Shown here: positions 6,591-17,565 of the stretch, in pieces | Layout of the letters: every line of letters starts with the position of its first letter | Position numbering within the stretch: the stretch's first letter is position 1 | Assembly: GCF_900111485.1 (NCBI RefSeq) | Contig: NZ_FOIC01000021.1 | Location: 1-45,843, forward strand | From: Natrinema hispanicum | Lineage (GTDB): Archaea; Halobacteriota; Halobacteria; Halobacteriales; Natrialbaceae | Reading direction: 5' to 3' | DNA length: 45,843 bases | Notes under the pieces: generated by a model | What the model was told of the DNA's origin: nothing | Database searches by the model: none | What the model saw: the letters and a program-made list of their open reading frames with translations, nothing else | Position numbers and translations under genes: made by a program

Positions 6591-9500
6591 GTGAGCAGGC
6601 GGACCGTGACCGTCGTCAGCGACACACCCTGTGTGCTTGTCGTCGGCGATGACGCCGCTGCCGACGATGCGAGAGACGTGCTCGCTGCACGATTCGCGGG
6701 CGCATCGATCCTCCGAGAGCGGACGCTCGAGGGGGCTCACAAGCGACTCGCCGATCGTGACGTCCACTGTCTGGTCTGTCCGTTCGACGCGGCTGCCGTC
6801 GATCGATCGGAGGGAGAATTAACGCTCGAGCGCCTCGCCGCCGAAGCCGACGAGCGGCCGATCGTGGCTATCACTGACAAGGGGGATGCCGACGACGCGC
6901 TCGCAGCCGGTGCGAGTGACGTCGTGGCCCGCGACGAGTCGCCGCCGGTGCTGACCGCGCGGGTTCGAACCGCCGCCGAGCGAGAGCAGTACCGGCTGGC
7001 TGCCGCGGCCTCGGACCGACGCCAGCGGTCGATCCTCGAGCATGCCGCTGCCGTCGTCTGGGTGCTCGATGCCGACGGCGAGATCGAATACGCGACGCCG
7101 GCAGTCGAGTCAGAACTGGGGTATACGCCCGCCGAACTCGAGCGGACGCCGATCGGTCGGCTCGTCCATCCCGACGACCGCGAGGCGATCCACGAGACGC
7201 TTGCAGCCGTCACAGACGCGCCGGTCGGCGCGACCGAACGCGTTACCCTTCGGCTGGGTGACGCCGACGGCACGTGGCACGTCTCGGAGGTGATATGTGC
7301 GAACCGGCTTGCGGATCCGACCGTCGAAGGTGTCGTCGTGACCCGAACCGGGATCGGCGCGGCGGCCGACGTGGCCGCCCCTGCTGCCCTGCGTGCGGGC
7401 GTCGACCGACTCGAAGACGCGTTTTTCGTCCTCGGCCCGCAAGACGAACTGCAGTATGCCAACGACGCGGCGACTGCACTGTTTCGTCCCGAGATGCGCC
7501 AGATCGATCCCGCCGACGTGAGTGGAACCGTCGTCTGGGATCTCTTTCTGGACGAGATCAGCGAAGCGCTGTTCGATCGGGTGCGTGCCGCAGAATCGAC
7601 GGGTGCGATCGAAACGATCAGCGTGACCGCGCCGTCGCTCGAGGGCCGCCTCGCCGTGCGCGTCCACCCCAGCGACGACGGCATCTCGGTCTACGCGACC
7701 GACCAGTCCGTCGACGCCGCGGCCGCACCGGACCTGGAGCGACTCGAGTTGCTCGAGGCCGTCATCGACGCGCTCGACGATGGAATCGCCGTCCTCGAGG
7801 GATCGACGATTCGGCTGGCGAATCCAGCGCTCCGAGAGCTTGCCAATGTGGACGCACTCGCCGGCCACGAACTCGAGACGGTGTTCGATGCGGACCTCGT
7901 GTCGGCGATTCGAACGCGAGCCCGATCGCCGGTCGTCAGATGGATGGAGCCGGTCTCGGGCACGCTCGCGACTGACGAGGCACCGCCGGTCGACGTCTTC
8001 GTCGTGCCGCTGTCGATGCCCGATCGAACACTCTGTGTCGTCCGTGATAGACGCGAGTCTCGTGTGGCCACCCTGTCGACGGTCCACGACACCGTCGCGG
8101 CTATCCGCCGTGCAGAGACGCCGTCGGCCGTTCGTGACGCCGCCACGGATGCCATCCGGGAGCATACGGGTGCTGACGTGGCCGTCTGGTATCGCATCGC
8201 CGACGACCGACTGCAGCCGGCAGCGATCGCGGCGGCCGAACACGTCGGTGGCGATCGCCACTCGATCGAACCACCACCGATCGATCTCGACGACACCCCG
8301 CTGGCAGCCACCGTCGCGGACGAAGCGCCGACCGTCTACGAGCGCGCGGAGCTCGATGCCGTGCTCGCTCAAACCGGACTCCGCGCCGAGCGGGGTCTGT
8401 CCGTCCCGATCGCGACGCGAGCCGTCGTCCTCGCGACCAGCACCGACCCGATGGCGTTCGACGGACTCGAGACGGACCCGATCGAGACGGTGTCGGACGC
8501 CGCTGCGGTCGCCCTCGAGTCCCTCGAGCATGCCGATAGCCTCCGGACGTGCCGACACGATCGCTCGCGCCTCGAGACCACTGCCGCACAGGCCGAACGG
8601 GTGTGGGACGCAGGCAGGGCGATGCTAACAGCCGAAACCCGCGACGCGGTCGAACAGCGCCTCTGCGAGGCAATCGTCGACTTGTCGTCTCCTGAAACGC
8701 CTGACGGGATCACACTCGCGTGGATCGGCCACGCGGACCACGGGCGCGAGACGGTCGTACCGACGACCTGGGCCGGACGAGACGGCGAGTTCCTCGAGTC
8801 CGCGATGGTTCCGATGGGAGCGGACGCCGACACGCCGACGGGAACGGCAGCTGCGACCGGGGAACTCGTCGTCGATGACCTCTCGAGCGACCGGGAGACA
8901 CACGACGACGGCCGATCGTGGCGACGACGGCTCCTCGAGCGAGGGATTCAGTCTGTACTCAGCGTTGCGCTGACGGCTGATGGGGTCCGTTATGGGACGC
9001 TCACCGCCTACGCGTCGGAGCCGTCGGCGTTCGACGAGCACGTCCAACGTGCGTGCAAGCACCTCGCTGCGATCGCTGGCGCTGCGATCGGGTCGATCGA
9101 GACGAAACGCGCACTGCTTGCCGACCGAATCACCGAACTCGAGATCGTGTTGCGAGACGATACCGAGCCGCTCTCGGCGATCGCCAACCGACTCGATCGG
9201 CGACTGACGGTGCGAGCGATCGTGCCGCGGACGTCCGGCGGGTCGACGGCCTTCTGTACCGTTGAGGGCGGCGTCGACGATGCCGTGTGCGATGCGGTCG
9301 AATCGCTGCCGGCGGTCGATTCGAGCTCGATCGTCGAGCGGGGCGACGATGGCGTCCTCGAAATCGGTGTCACAGCGCCCACCGTCGCGGAGACGATCGC
9401 AGACCATGGTGGCGTTCTCCGGTCGTTGACACCGGTCGACGATCGGACCCGGCTCGTGACCGAACTCGGCGAACCGGTCGACGTTCGGTCGTTCGTCCAG

Positions 9501-9788
9501 CACCTCGAGCGACGTCACCCGGGAACGGAACTCGTCGCTCGCCGCCAGCGCGACCGCCCGCTTCGCCCGCCCCGTCCGTTCGACGAGTTATACGACCACC
9601 TGTCCGACCGCCAGCGGCGGACGCTCGAGGCGGCCTACTACGGCGGTTTCTTCGAGTGGCCCCGCGAACACACTGGTGAGGAGGTCGCTGAATCGCTCGG
9701 CGTCTCACAGCCGACGTTCAGTCGCCATCTTCGGTTGGCCCAGGGGAAACTGTTCGCGCTGTTGTTCGACGAGCCGACGAGAGACTAG
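6591..9788 (+). CDS. Multi-sensor HTH_10 (bacterio-opsin-activator-type) transcription regulator
   Basis: This is an about 1065-aa cytoplasmic regulator. In order it has a receiver-like N-terminus (about 1-120, CVLVVGDD..., with the phospho-acceptor aspartate not evident), three PAS-like domains (about 130-260, 285-400, 405-510; e.g. VVWVLDADGEIEYATPAVE), and two GAF-like domains (about 520-670 and 690-835). A bacterio-opsin-activator domain (about 840-990) and a C-terminal HTH_10 DNA-binding domain follow (LSDRQRRTLEAAYYGGFFEW...SQPTFSRHLR). No kinase motif is seen, so sensing is coupled directly to DNA binding. The start is uncertain: the longest frame opens with TTG at 6558 inside MITE B1, so GTG 6591, or GTG 6606, is preferred. 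Its target genes are unknown. Confidence 0.88.
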   Translation: MSRRTVTVVSDTPCVLVVGDDAAADDARDVLAARFAGASILRERTLEGAHKRLADRDVHCLVCPFDAAAVDRSEGELTLERLAAEADERPIVAITDKGDADDALAAGASDVVARDESPPVLTARVRTAAEREQYRLAAAASDRRQRSILEHAAAVVWVLDADGEIEYATPAVESELGYTPAELERTPIGRLVHPDDREAIHETLAAVTDAPVGATERVTLRLGDADGTWHVSEVICANRLADPTVEGVVVTRTGIGAAADVAAPAALRAGVDRLEDAFFVLGPQDELQYANDAATALFRPEMRQIDPADVSGTVVWDLFLDEISEALFDRVRAAESTGAIETISVTAPSLEGRLAVRVHPSDDGISVYATDQSVDAAAAPDLERLELLEAVIDALDDGIAVLEGSTIRLANPALRELANVDALAGHELETVFDADLVSAIRTRARSPVVRWMEPVSGTLATDEAPPVDVFVVPLSMPDRTLCVVRDRRESRVATLSTVHDTVAAIRRAETPSAVRDAATDAIREHTGADVAVWYRIADDRLQPAAIAAAEHVGGDRHSIEPPPIDLDDTPLAATVADEAPTVYERAELDAVLAQTGLRAERGLSVPIATRAVVLATSTDPMAFDGLETDPIETVSDAAAVALESLEHADSLRTCRHDRSRLETTAAQAERVWDAGRAMLTAETRDAVEQRLCEAIVDLSSPETPDGITLAWIGHADHGRETVVPTTWAGRDGEFLESAMVPMGADADTPTGTAAATGELVVDDLSSDRETHDDGRSWRRRLLERGIQSVLSVALTADGVRYGTLTAYASEPSAFDEHVQRACKHLAAIAGAAIGSIETKRALLADRITELEIVLRDDTEPLSAIANRLDRRLTVRAIVPRTSGGSTAFCTVEGGVDDAVCDAVESLPAVDSSSIVERGDDGVLEIGVTAPTVAETIADHGGVLRSLTPVDDRTRLVTELGEPVDVRSFVQHLERRHPGTELVARRQRDRPLRPPRPFDELYDHLSDRQRRTLEAAYYGGFFEWPREHTGEEVAESLGVSQPTFSRHLRLAQGKLFALLFDEPTRD

Positions 9789-10077
9789 GCGCAACTGTGC
9801 CTGCACGCTGCCGATCGTCGGTCCATCTTCGATCGCGAGCGAGTCGCCGAGCGGCGGCGACGGGCAGTATACAGTACTTACTTCGGCCTGAACGGTGGGT
9901 AATACCGTGTTTCTTCACGTTTTATGACTGGTCACGGCACCGATTAATGAATCAGTATTGAGCATTGAGCCGGTACTGGTTCCGTATATAGCTCCCATGA
10001 TCATGTCCTCAGCATCTAATGAGCTATTCAATGAGCGCGTTCGAGGTAAGTGATAGTTACAGCGGCCGTCTCCCCGG
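9789..10077. other. Intergenic stretch between two HTH_10 genes
   Basis: There is no convincing gene here. The minus-strand frame 9915-10100 (61 codons) has no recognisable features. The stretch holds GGTAATACCGTGTTTC at 9897, related to the GGTAATA motifs at 13973, 29312 and 29380, and an A/T-rich CGTATATAGC near 9985. Confidence 0.4.
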
Positions 10078-10821
10078 ATGGCGGATGCACTCGTGAGCAT
10101 CGATTTCGCCGACCCGACCGAGAGCCTCGAAAAGCTCTCCGATGCGACCGACGATCGGTCCCCGATCCAGTCGCAGGCCGACGGCGGGATCGTCGCGCAA
10201 CTCCGACTCGATCACCCGGACCTGTTTTTAGGGCCGACGCTCCGGGACGCGCCGGACGTGACCGTCGAACCCGACTACTGGACGACCGTCGAGCCGGAGC
10301 GAACGCTCGTGTTCGTCACCGTCTACGGAACCGCGTTCGACCAGTTCGAAACCGGCCTCGAGACGGATCCGACGGTCACCGATCCCGTGCTCGTCGATCG
10401 GTATCCCGACAGACGCGTCTATCGGGTTGCACTTACCGACCGTGCGGTGACGTTTACTGCCACCATTGCCACCGTCGGCGGCCGGCTGCTCGAACTCTCG
10501 AGTTGCCGGAACGGCTGGCAGGTCCAGCTTCGGTTCGCCGACCGGGAGCAACTCGTCGCGTTCAACGACTACTGTCGCGACCGAGAGATCTCCGTGACTG
10601 TCGATCACCTTCGCGTCTCCGATGACGGTGACGACGGCGTCGTCGCCCTGACGGCGAAACAACAGGAACTGCTCACAGTCGCGCACGAAGAGGGCTATTT
10701 CGACGTGCCGCGAGGGATCTCCCAGGACGAACTCGCGGACCGACTCGACGTCTCGAAGTCGGCTATCTCACAGCGACTGCGACGAGCGATCGGCGAACTC
10801 TGCGCGTCGTCACTTTCCTGA
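10078..10821 (+). CDS. HTH_10 family transcription regulator (Bat-like, no sensor domains)
   Basis: The protein has 247 aa. The N-terminal about 185 residues match the bacterio-opsin-activator sensor fold of small haloarchaeal regulators (TVYGTAFDQFETGLETDPTV, then YRVALTDRAVTF). The C-terminal HTH_10 domain begins LTAKQQELLTVAHEEGYFDVPRGIS and has the recognition helix SKSAISQRLRRA. It is cytoplasmic. The start is ATG 10078, with GTG 10093 as an alternative. It follows a much larger HTH_10 regulator in the same direction with 289 nt between, so it probably has its own promoter. Its regulatory targets are unknown. Confidence 0.9.
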   Translation: MADALVSIDFADPTESLEKLSDATDDRSPIQSQADGGIVAQLRLDHPDLFLGPTLRDAPDVTVEPDYWTTVEPERTLVFVTVYGTAFDQFETGLETDPTVTDPVLVDRYPDRRVYRVALTDRAVTFTATIATVGGRLLELSSCRNGWQVQLRFADREQLVAFNDYCRDREISVTVDHLRVSDDGDDGVVALTAKQQELLTVAHEEGYFDVPRGISQDELADRLDVSKSAISQRLRRAIGELCASSLS

Positions 10822-10908
10822 TCGGTGACGCCGCTCGATCTCGATTGATTCGACGGCGAGTGTCCGGCTTCAAAAACGTAAGTCAGCGACGGCTGTGGGG
10901 TGACGCGA

Positions 10909-11097
10909 TTACTCGTCGTCGTCGTCGTCTTTCATCGAGCCGAGCTGCGAGACCAGTTCGTCCGTCGAGACATCAGACTCGAAGGACATTTCGCCGTGAT
11001 GATCGTTTTCGTGGACGTTGACCGCCTCTACGTCCTCATCGTTGGTGGTCTGCTCTTGCTGTTCGGACTCGTCGTAGCTACCAAAACCCATACTCAT
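10909..11097 (-). CDS. DUF5786 family small acidic protein
   Basis: The 62-aa protein opens MSMGFGSYDESEQQEQ and ends in SMKDDDDDE. This is the signature of a small, highly acidic haloarchaeal family (DUF5786) of unknown function. The start at 11097 is chosen over 11163 because conservation begins at MSMGFGSYDE and a TATA-like CTTTTGTA lies about 20-28 nt upstream of it on the minus strand, consistent with a leaderless transcript. It has no membrane segment, signal or cysteine pair. It is convergent with the HTH_10 gene. Confidence 0.85.
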   Translation of the reverse strand: MSMGFGSYDESEQQEQTTNDEDVEAVNVHENDHHGEMSFESDVSTDELVSQLGSMKDDDDDE

Positions 11098-11704
11098 ACG
11101 TTCCGAGCCAGTACAAAAGATGTGACGGTTCGGTCCGTCTCCTCGTCCACACTGGCGTTCCAAAGCGGATCGATTGAGCCAACCGACTCATCGAATGGCG
11201 TTCCGGCGATTGCTCGAGTCTCCTCCGTACCCAGTCCGATGCGACCGTTCATCGGCCCTACTGACGTTGGGCGATCGCTATCGAGTGTTTGTCTCCCCAT
11301 ACTCGAGCGCTGATCCCCTGTTCGTTTCCCATACTTTTGAGGGGGATTCGACAGCACGTGCGTTTTAGGTGTGAGAGGGGCTCGTTTCCGACAGTTCGCC
11401 GTCGGTGTCGATTTGCACGCTCATGGTGCCTTGTGACTGACAATCACTACGGATGACACCACGTGGCAGCGTACCCTTTGGCTACGCCGTTCAGTAGCCC
11501 GTCTATAGTAATGGCTTCCGGAGGCCTGAATTCTGCTCATGGTTGCATACCGTTCGTCGTCTCGACCACGTATTTCGACGGGATCGTCTGCCACGAGACG
11601 GTCACCGTCGTCTGCACAGCGGAGACTGGCTGGTGTCCCGTCCGCGAACCCCATGATCGTCTCCGGGCCAGCCGTCCAGCGGCCCACCAGGCGGTGAGCA
11701 ACCG
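11098..11704. other. Intergenic, about 600 bp, no gene recognised
   Basis: Both strands carry only frames with compositions unlike haloarchaeal proteins (Arg/Ser/Cys-rich, few acids), including 11421-11687 on the minus strand. There is no tRNA-like fold or clear repeat. It contains the DUF5786 promoter at its left edge. No TATA-like box stands close to the glmS start. Confidence 0.4.
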
Positions 11705-13516
<1,812 letters not shown>

Positions 13517-14126
13517 GTCGGCCACGCGGTTGCTCCGATCGCCCTTCTTGAGGGCCGTCACATCGTCCGGCCACGGACGGCTCGCCGCAGATACCGGAGA
13601 GTGCGTCGAGTATGGTCCTCGAGACCGCAGGACGCGAGGCCACCCCCATAGTCTCGAGTCCACTCGGCATCGGCATCGGTCCCGTACTCGACTGCTGTCG
13701 AACGTGGCGGGGTACTGTGACGATCACATGCGGTGATGATCCCATCGCTTCCCTGGGTATCGATCACCCCTTCCAATTACGATCGAAATTCACCGATGGA
13801 TAAAGGGGATACCTGATCACGCCGGGCAACAGCGTGGACGGCTATGCACGGCTATCCCACAATAGTTACAAACCAAATTGGCCGCACGTACTAGGGTGGT
13901 CGTCGCTGCTCGAGGGTCCCAAGATGTGACCACGAATACATAATTCCGGCCTGAAATCCGATATTTCGACAGGGTAATATTGTATTTCTCGGGTGAGAAG
14001 CGCTGATACGTACGATATCCAGAGTGTTTCGATCGAGTGCTAGTCGTTGCCAACTCAGCGCTCGAGCGGCGGTCGTATCGATTATGCGGTCTATAGTAAA
14101 TACCCTGCTATGGGTATAGACTGTTG
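13517..14126. other. Intergenic, about 600 bp, with a GGTAATA element
   Basis: No gene is recognised on either strand. From 13973 the sequence GGTAATATTGTATT, then GAGAAGCGCTGA, matches the block at 29312-29350. Just before the next gene, CTATAGTAAATACC (about 14090-14103) looks like its TATA region. Confidence 0.5.
13973..14035 (+). repeat. GGTAATA/GAGAAGCGCTGA element, copy 1
   Basis: GGTAATATTGTATT...GAGAAGCGCTGA...CGAT matches 29312-29375 with small gaps; the 12-nt GAGAAGCGCTGA is exact. It lies about 150 bp upstream of the zinc-ribbon gene at 14127. Confidence 0.6.
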
Positions 14127-14333
14127 ATGTCGACGGACCCATCCGCGAAGTGGACGCCAATGACGTCCGGCCAGCAAACGACTGCCCCCCGATGTGTCAA
14201 CTGTGGCAATCAAGTGACTCGACAGTTCGCTCGCGTCTTCGGCGACAACCGTGACGTCGTCCACGCCTGTCCCGACTGCGCGACGTACCGTGAGATGAAG
14301 ACCTCGGATTTCATTCCGAAAGAAGCCCGATAG
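14127..14333 (+). CDS. Small zinc-ribbon protein, DUF7563-like, 68 aa
   Basis: This small soluble protein has two CxxC pairs, CVNC and CPDC, separated by QVTRQFARVFGDNRDVVHA. That pattern (CxxCG..V..QFARVFGD......CP.C) is typical of a haloarchaeal family of small zinc ribbons (DUF7563-like). ATG 14127 is preferred over ATG 14160 because the A/T-rich CTATAGTAAATACC is centred about 30 nt upstream, as for a leaderless transcript; the first 11 residues are poorly constrained. It sits alone between glmS and glmM. Its function is unknown, probably nucleic-acid or protein binding. Confidence 0.8.
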   Translation: MSTDPSAKWTPMTSGQQTTAPRCVNCGNQVTRQFARVFGDNRDVVHACPDCATYREMKTSDFIPKEAR

Positions 14334-14420
14334 TGTCTATCAGTATCGTCTCGAGTATCTTGTCTCTCTGCTAGCGCTTGCCGATGACACGCTCTCCGTT
14401 GGCCACACTAAATCTGTCAG

Positions 14421-15746
14421 TTAGGCTCTCCTCGTGACAGTTTCGGTCACCAGTGCCTGTGCGTCCTCGAACAACGTGTCGGCGTCGGTGGCCGACCGCG
14501 CCTCCGCCGTGACGCGAATCAACGGCTGTGTGCCGCTCGCACGAAGCAGGAACCACCCGTCTTCGGTCTCGACCCGGACGCCGTCGAGCGTATCGATCTC
14601 GTCGTATCGGTCGCGCACCGCCTCGCTGACGTCGGCCATCACCGCCACCTTTTCGGTCACTTCGATCGACGTGCGTCGGATCGGATATCCCTCGATCTCG
14701 GCGACGAGGTCGGACAGCGGCCCGCGGTCGGCGACGAGTTCCACCAGCTTACACGCCGCGAGCGGGCCGTCGGGACACCGCGTTTCATCCGGCCAGATCC
14801 ACGCTCCACTCGGCTCGCCGCCGAAGACGACGTCCGGCTCTGTCGTCCGTTCGGCGACGTAGACGTCGCCCACCTGTGTCCGCGTCACCGACGCGCCGAC
14901 GGCCTCGAGCGCGTCGTCGACGGCGAGGCTCGTGTCGACTGGTGCCGCGATTCGGTCTCCGTCGCCGGCTGTCTCGCGGGCGAACAGGGCCAGCAAGGCG
15001 TCTTTCGGGACGAAGGTGCCTGTCTCGTCGACGGCGACCATTCGATCGGCGTCGCCGTCGTGAGCGATCCCCACGTCGGCGTCCGTCGCTGCGACTAGCG
15101 TCGACAGCGTCTCGAGGGTCTCCGCGTTCGGCTCGCTCGGGCGGCCCGGGAAGGCACCGTCTTCCTGCCCGTTAAGCGTCCGGACCTGACAGCCCAGCTC
15201 GTCGAGTACCGTCGCAGTGACGCCGCCGGCACCGGTGCCGAGATCGACGATGACGCTGAGTGGCTGTGCGATGTCGACTGTCGCGTTGAGTGCGTCGGCG
15301 TGGTAGTCCTGTACGCCGTCGTGGCTCGTTCGATCGCCGACGCCGTCCCAGGCAGCCAGCTCGTAGTCGTCCTCGCGAATCCGTCGTTCGATAGCCTCGC
15401 GCTGGTTAGGACCGAACGCCTTCCCCGAGGGATTCCAGAGTTTGATCCCGTTGTCCGTCGCCGGGTTGTGCGAGGCCGTCACCACGACCCCCGCGTCGGC
15501 CTCGAGACGCTCGATCGACCGCGCGACCGTCGGTGTCGCCTCGACGCCAACCGTGATGACGTCCGCCCCACACTCACACAGTCCCGCGCTGATCGCGTCG
15601 ACGAGCATCGCGCCGCTGTCTCGCACGTCGCGACCGACGACGACCCGGTCGTAGCCGTCCGAGGCGACCGCACGACCGACGGAAAGCGCCAGCCCTGCCG
15701 TCACCTCGTCGCCGACTCGTCCGCGAATGCCACTGGTTCCGAACAT
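14421..15746 (-). CDS. glmM: Phosphoglucosamine mutase
   Basis: The 441-aa protein belongs to the alpha-D-phosphohexomutase family. It opens MFGTSGIRGRVGDE. The active-site phosphoserine loop is TASHNP (S92), the Mg-binding loop is DGDADR (about 230) and the sugar-binding loop is GGEPSG. The C-terminal phosphate-binding loop is RASGTQPLIRV. It interconverts glucosamine-6-phosphate and glucosamine-1-phosphate. The short GlmM-type length and nearby glmS support GlmM over phosphomannomutase, though archaeal members can be bifunctional. A TATA-like CATAGTAAG lies about 27 nt upstream of the start on the minus strand. Confidence 0.92.
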   Translation of the reverse strand: MFGTSGIRGRVGDEVTAGLALSVGRAVASDGYDRVVVGRDVRDSGAMLVDAISAGLCECGADVITVGVEATPTVARSIERLEADAGVVVTASHNPATDNGIKLWNPSGKAFGPNQREAIERRIREDDYELAAWDGVGDRTSHDGVQDYHADALNATVDIAQPLSVIVDLGTGAGGVTATVLDELGCQVRTLNGQEDGAFPGRPSEPNAETLETLSTLVAATDADVGIAHDGDADRMVAVDETGTFVPKDALLALFARETAGDGDRIAAPVDTSLAVDDALEAVGASVTRTQVGDVYVAERTTEPDVVFGGEPSGAWIWPDETRCPDGPLAACKLVELVADRGPLSDLVAEIEGYPIRRTSIEVTEKVAVMADVSEAVRDRYDEIDTLDGVRVETEDGWFLLRASGTQPLIRVTAEARSATDADTLFEDAQALVTETVTRRA

Positions 15747-16033
15747 ATCGGTCCTGAGTCGGGCGACCGCCTTACTATGTGCGGATTACTGGTGTCCGTC
15801 ATCTCGATCGGCTCCATGCCAGTGTTGTGCGACCGCTTCGGGGCAGACTCGAGACGGCAACGAGTGCTGGAACGGTCGCATACACGCCCGTTAGCTCCTG
15901 CCTGTCTCGTTGAACTGTCGGTGCCGTATATGTAACACACGCAGATACACGTGACTGAACATGACATACGAACGTCTCGTGTCCTGCCAGCCGAACCGGT
16001 CGACGGACGTGGCGACCACAGCAATCGATACCC

Positions 16034-16318
16034 ATGAGCGCAACTGAATCGGATTCCGACGAGGTCGTCGATGCCGACGACCCACACGGCGAGTGTGACG
16101 GGGCGACGATCGACGCCGACCTACCGCCGAGCGCGAAACTGATCTACAAGGTCCTCGAGTACGAGGCCCCACTGACACAGGAGGAACTTGCCGCCGAATC
16201 GCGGCTCTGTCCCCGAACCGTCCGATACGCACTGGGGAGACTCGAGGAACAGGGTGTCGTGACAAGTCGCGCCTGTCTCGCGGATGCCCGACAGTCGAAG
16301 TATCGGATCGACGACTGA
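16034..16318 (+). CDS. Small winged-helix DNA-binding protein
   Basis: The 94-aa protein has an acidic leader (about 1-28), then a winged-helix fold: LPPSAKLIYKVLEYEAPLTQEELAAESRL, recognition helix CPRTVRYALGRLEEQG, and the wing VVTSRACLADARQSKYRID. It resembles MarR/TrmB-type HTH proteins without an effector domain, as is common for small haloarchaeal regulators. The start is ATG 16034. The TGA stop at 16316-16318 doubles as the left target-site duplication of MITE B2, so everything immediately after the gene is inserted DNA. Its target is unknown. Confidence 0.85.
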   Translation: MSATESDSDEVVDADDPHGECDGATIDADLPPSAKLIYKVLEYEAPLTQEELAAESRLCPRTVRYALGRLEEQGVVTSRACLADARQSKYRIDD

Positions 16319-16507
16319 TACTGCCGGACAACACGATTCATACGGTCTGCTGTCCCGATGTTCCGGCCCGCACGCAGTGCGAGTCGCGGCCGGCCGGCAC
16401 TGACTGACAGGCGTCCGTCTCAGCCATCGATCGGACTCGAGACGTTGTCGCCGAGGCAACAGCCGTCGGGACGCAGTCGAGTAGTCACTGACGGTTGTCC
16501 GGTCGTA
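16319..16507 (-). mobile_element. MITE-like element B2 (189 bp), with a nested element
   Basis: It is flanked by TGA on both sides (16316-16318 and 16508-16510). Its ends TACTGCCGGACAA and TTGTCCGGTCGTA form imperfect inverted repeats. It is the reverse complement of B1 (6463-6570), except for 82 bp that match element A plus a 3-bp duplication. Removing those leaves 107 bp against 108 bp in B1. It abuts the stop codon of the HTH gene. Confidence 0.85.
16341..16419 (+). mobile_element. MITE-like element A3 (79 bp), nested in B2
   Basis: TACGGTCTGCTGT at the left end is identical to A1, and the right end GACTGACAGGCGTCCGTC is a diverged A-type end. TCA flanks both sides (16338-16340 and 16420-16422). 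B1 has a single TCA at the matching position, which shows that A3 inserted into B2 and duplicated 3 bp. Confidence 0.8.
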
Positions 16508-16554
16508 TGAACTGTCGGTTAGCACTCGACGATCGAACGGCTGCAGTGCGTGCG

Positions 16555-17565
16555 CTACCGGTGTTTCTGATACTGATCGACCAGCAGATCGATCCCGAAC
16601 GCGCCTGACGTGATCTCGTAGTGGGTCTCGAGCCGCGGGTTGAACTTCGCCTTGTATCGGTTGATGCTCGGGACGCCAGCGCCGACGAGGTCGTACTCTT
16701 CGATTCCCGCGTGGAGGCCATCGCGCATGACGTGCCAGTCGAGTAAGTCGTTGATCGCGATGTCGACGTCAGCGTCCGGTTTGACCCCGCCTTGCCATCG
16801 ATACCGCGTCCGATCCGATTCGACGACGAGAATGCCACCGAGGAACTCACCGTCGACGCGACAGATGTAGGGTCTGATCGCACCGTCGGGGAGCTGTTCG
16901 TGGACCGCTCTCGCGAAGTCGACGCTCAACCGGAACGGCTGGCCTTGGCTCTCGTAGCGCTGACGGACCTTCTCGACGATGCGTTCGACGTCGTCGGTGT
17001 CGCCCTCCTCGATGGTGTAGCTGTCTTCGTCGGCGTTTCGGATGTTGCTTCGCGCGTCGCTGCTGAACCGATTGAGCAGTTCCTCTTCGGAACCATCGAG
17101 GTCAACGACGTACGTGTGACTTGGCTTGACGTCGTAGTCGTTCCAGACGAACGGACGGACGTCGTCGAGCGTGCCGGTGACGAACTTGCTATACAGCGGC
17201 GAGAGTTCGGTGTCGATCCACTCGAGACAGCCCTCGATGAACCGTTTGATCCGGCGGTCGGCCTTGCGCTGTTTGAGCTTGTCGACGTTTAGCAGGGCTG
17301 GGCCGAGATACGTCGTCCATGAGTGGGGAGCCGGAGAGAACGCGCCGGTTACCGGTCCCTTGGTATATTCGAAGACGGGAAAGATCCCGACTGTTTCCTG
17401 ACCTTTGAACCCTGCAAGCAGGTGTAGTATCGTATCGGTATCGACGGCCTGCAACCGGAGCGCTTCCGCCCGAAAGAACGGGTTCGAGTCGTCCGAGCGT
17501 TCGACGTACCGATTCCACTCCTCGGCATCGGCGTGTGGGTTGAGGGTGCGTATCTCGACGCTCAT
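16555..17565 (-). CDS. FemAB-like GNAT-superfamily acyltransferase, copy 1
   Basis: The 336-aa protein belongs to the FemAB-related / BioF2-like GNAT family (PF13480): tandem GNAT-like folds, with the central signature SSDARSNIRNADEDSY and the late motif VGAGVPSINRYKAKFNPRL. Relatives transfer amino-acyl or acyl groups in cell-envelope building, and some occur in exopolysaccharide loci. It has no signal or membrane segment, so it is cytoplasmic. ATG 17565 overlaps the stop of the upstream phosphodiesterase gene by 4 nt (ATGA), so the two are translationally coupled. A paralogue lies at 36243-37253, with the same family of phosphodiesterase next to it. Donor and acceptor are unknown. Confidence 0.85.
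   Translation of the reverse strand: MSVEIRTLNPHADAEEWNRYVERSDDSNPFFRAEALRLQAVDTDTILHLLAGFKGQETVGIFPVFEYTKGPVTGAFSPAPHSWTTYLGPALLNVDKLKQRKADRRIKRFIEGCLEWIDTELSPLYSKFVTGTLDDVRPFVWNDYDVKPSHTYVVDLDGSEEELLNRFSSDARSNIRNADEDSYTIEEGDTDDVERIVEKVRQRYESQGQPFRLSVDFARAVHEQLPDGAIRPYICRVDGEFLGGILVVESDRTRYRWQGGVKPDADVDIAINDLLDWHVMRDGLHAGIEEYDLVGAGVPSINRYKAKFNPRLETHYEITSGAFGIDLLVDQYQKHR

Noticed and set aside
7110-8558. 482-codon minus-strand frame inside the HTH_10 regulator
   Set aside because: It is a shadow of GC-rich third positions: Arg-rich, no domain.
11098-11704. tRNA or other stable RNA gene
   Set aside because: No cloverleaf-compatible arms or conserved T-loop sequence could be found.
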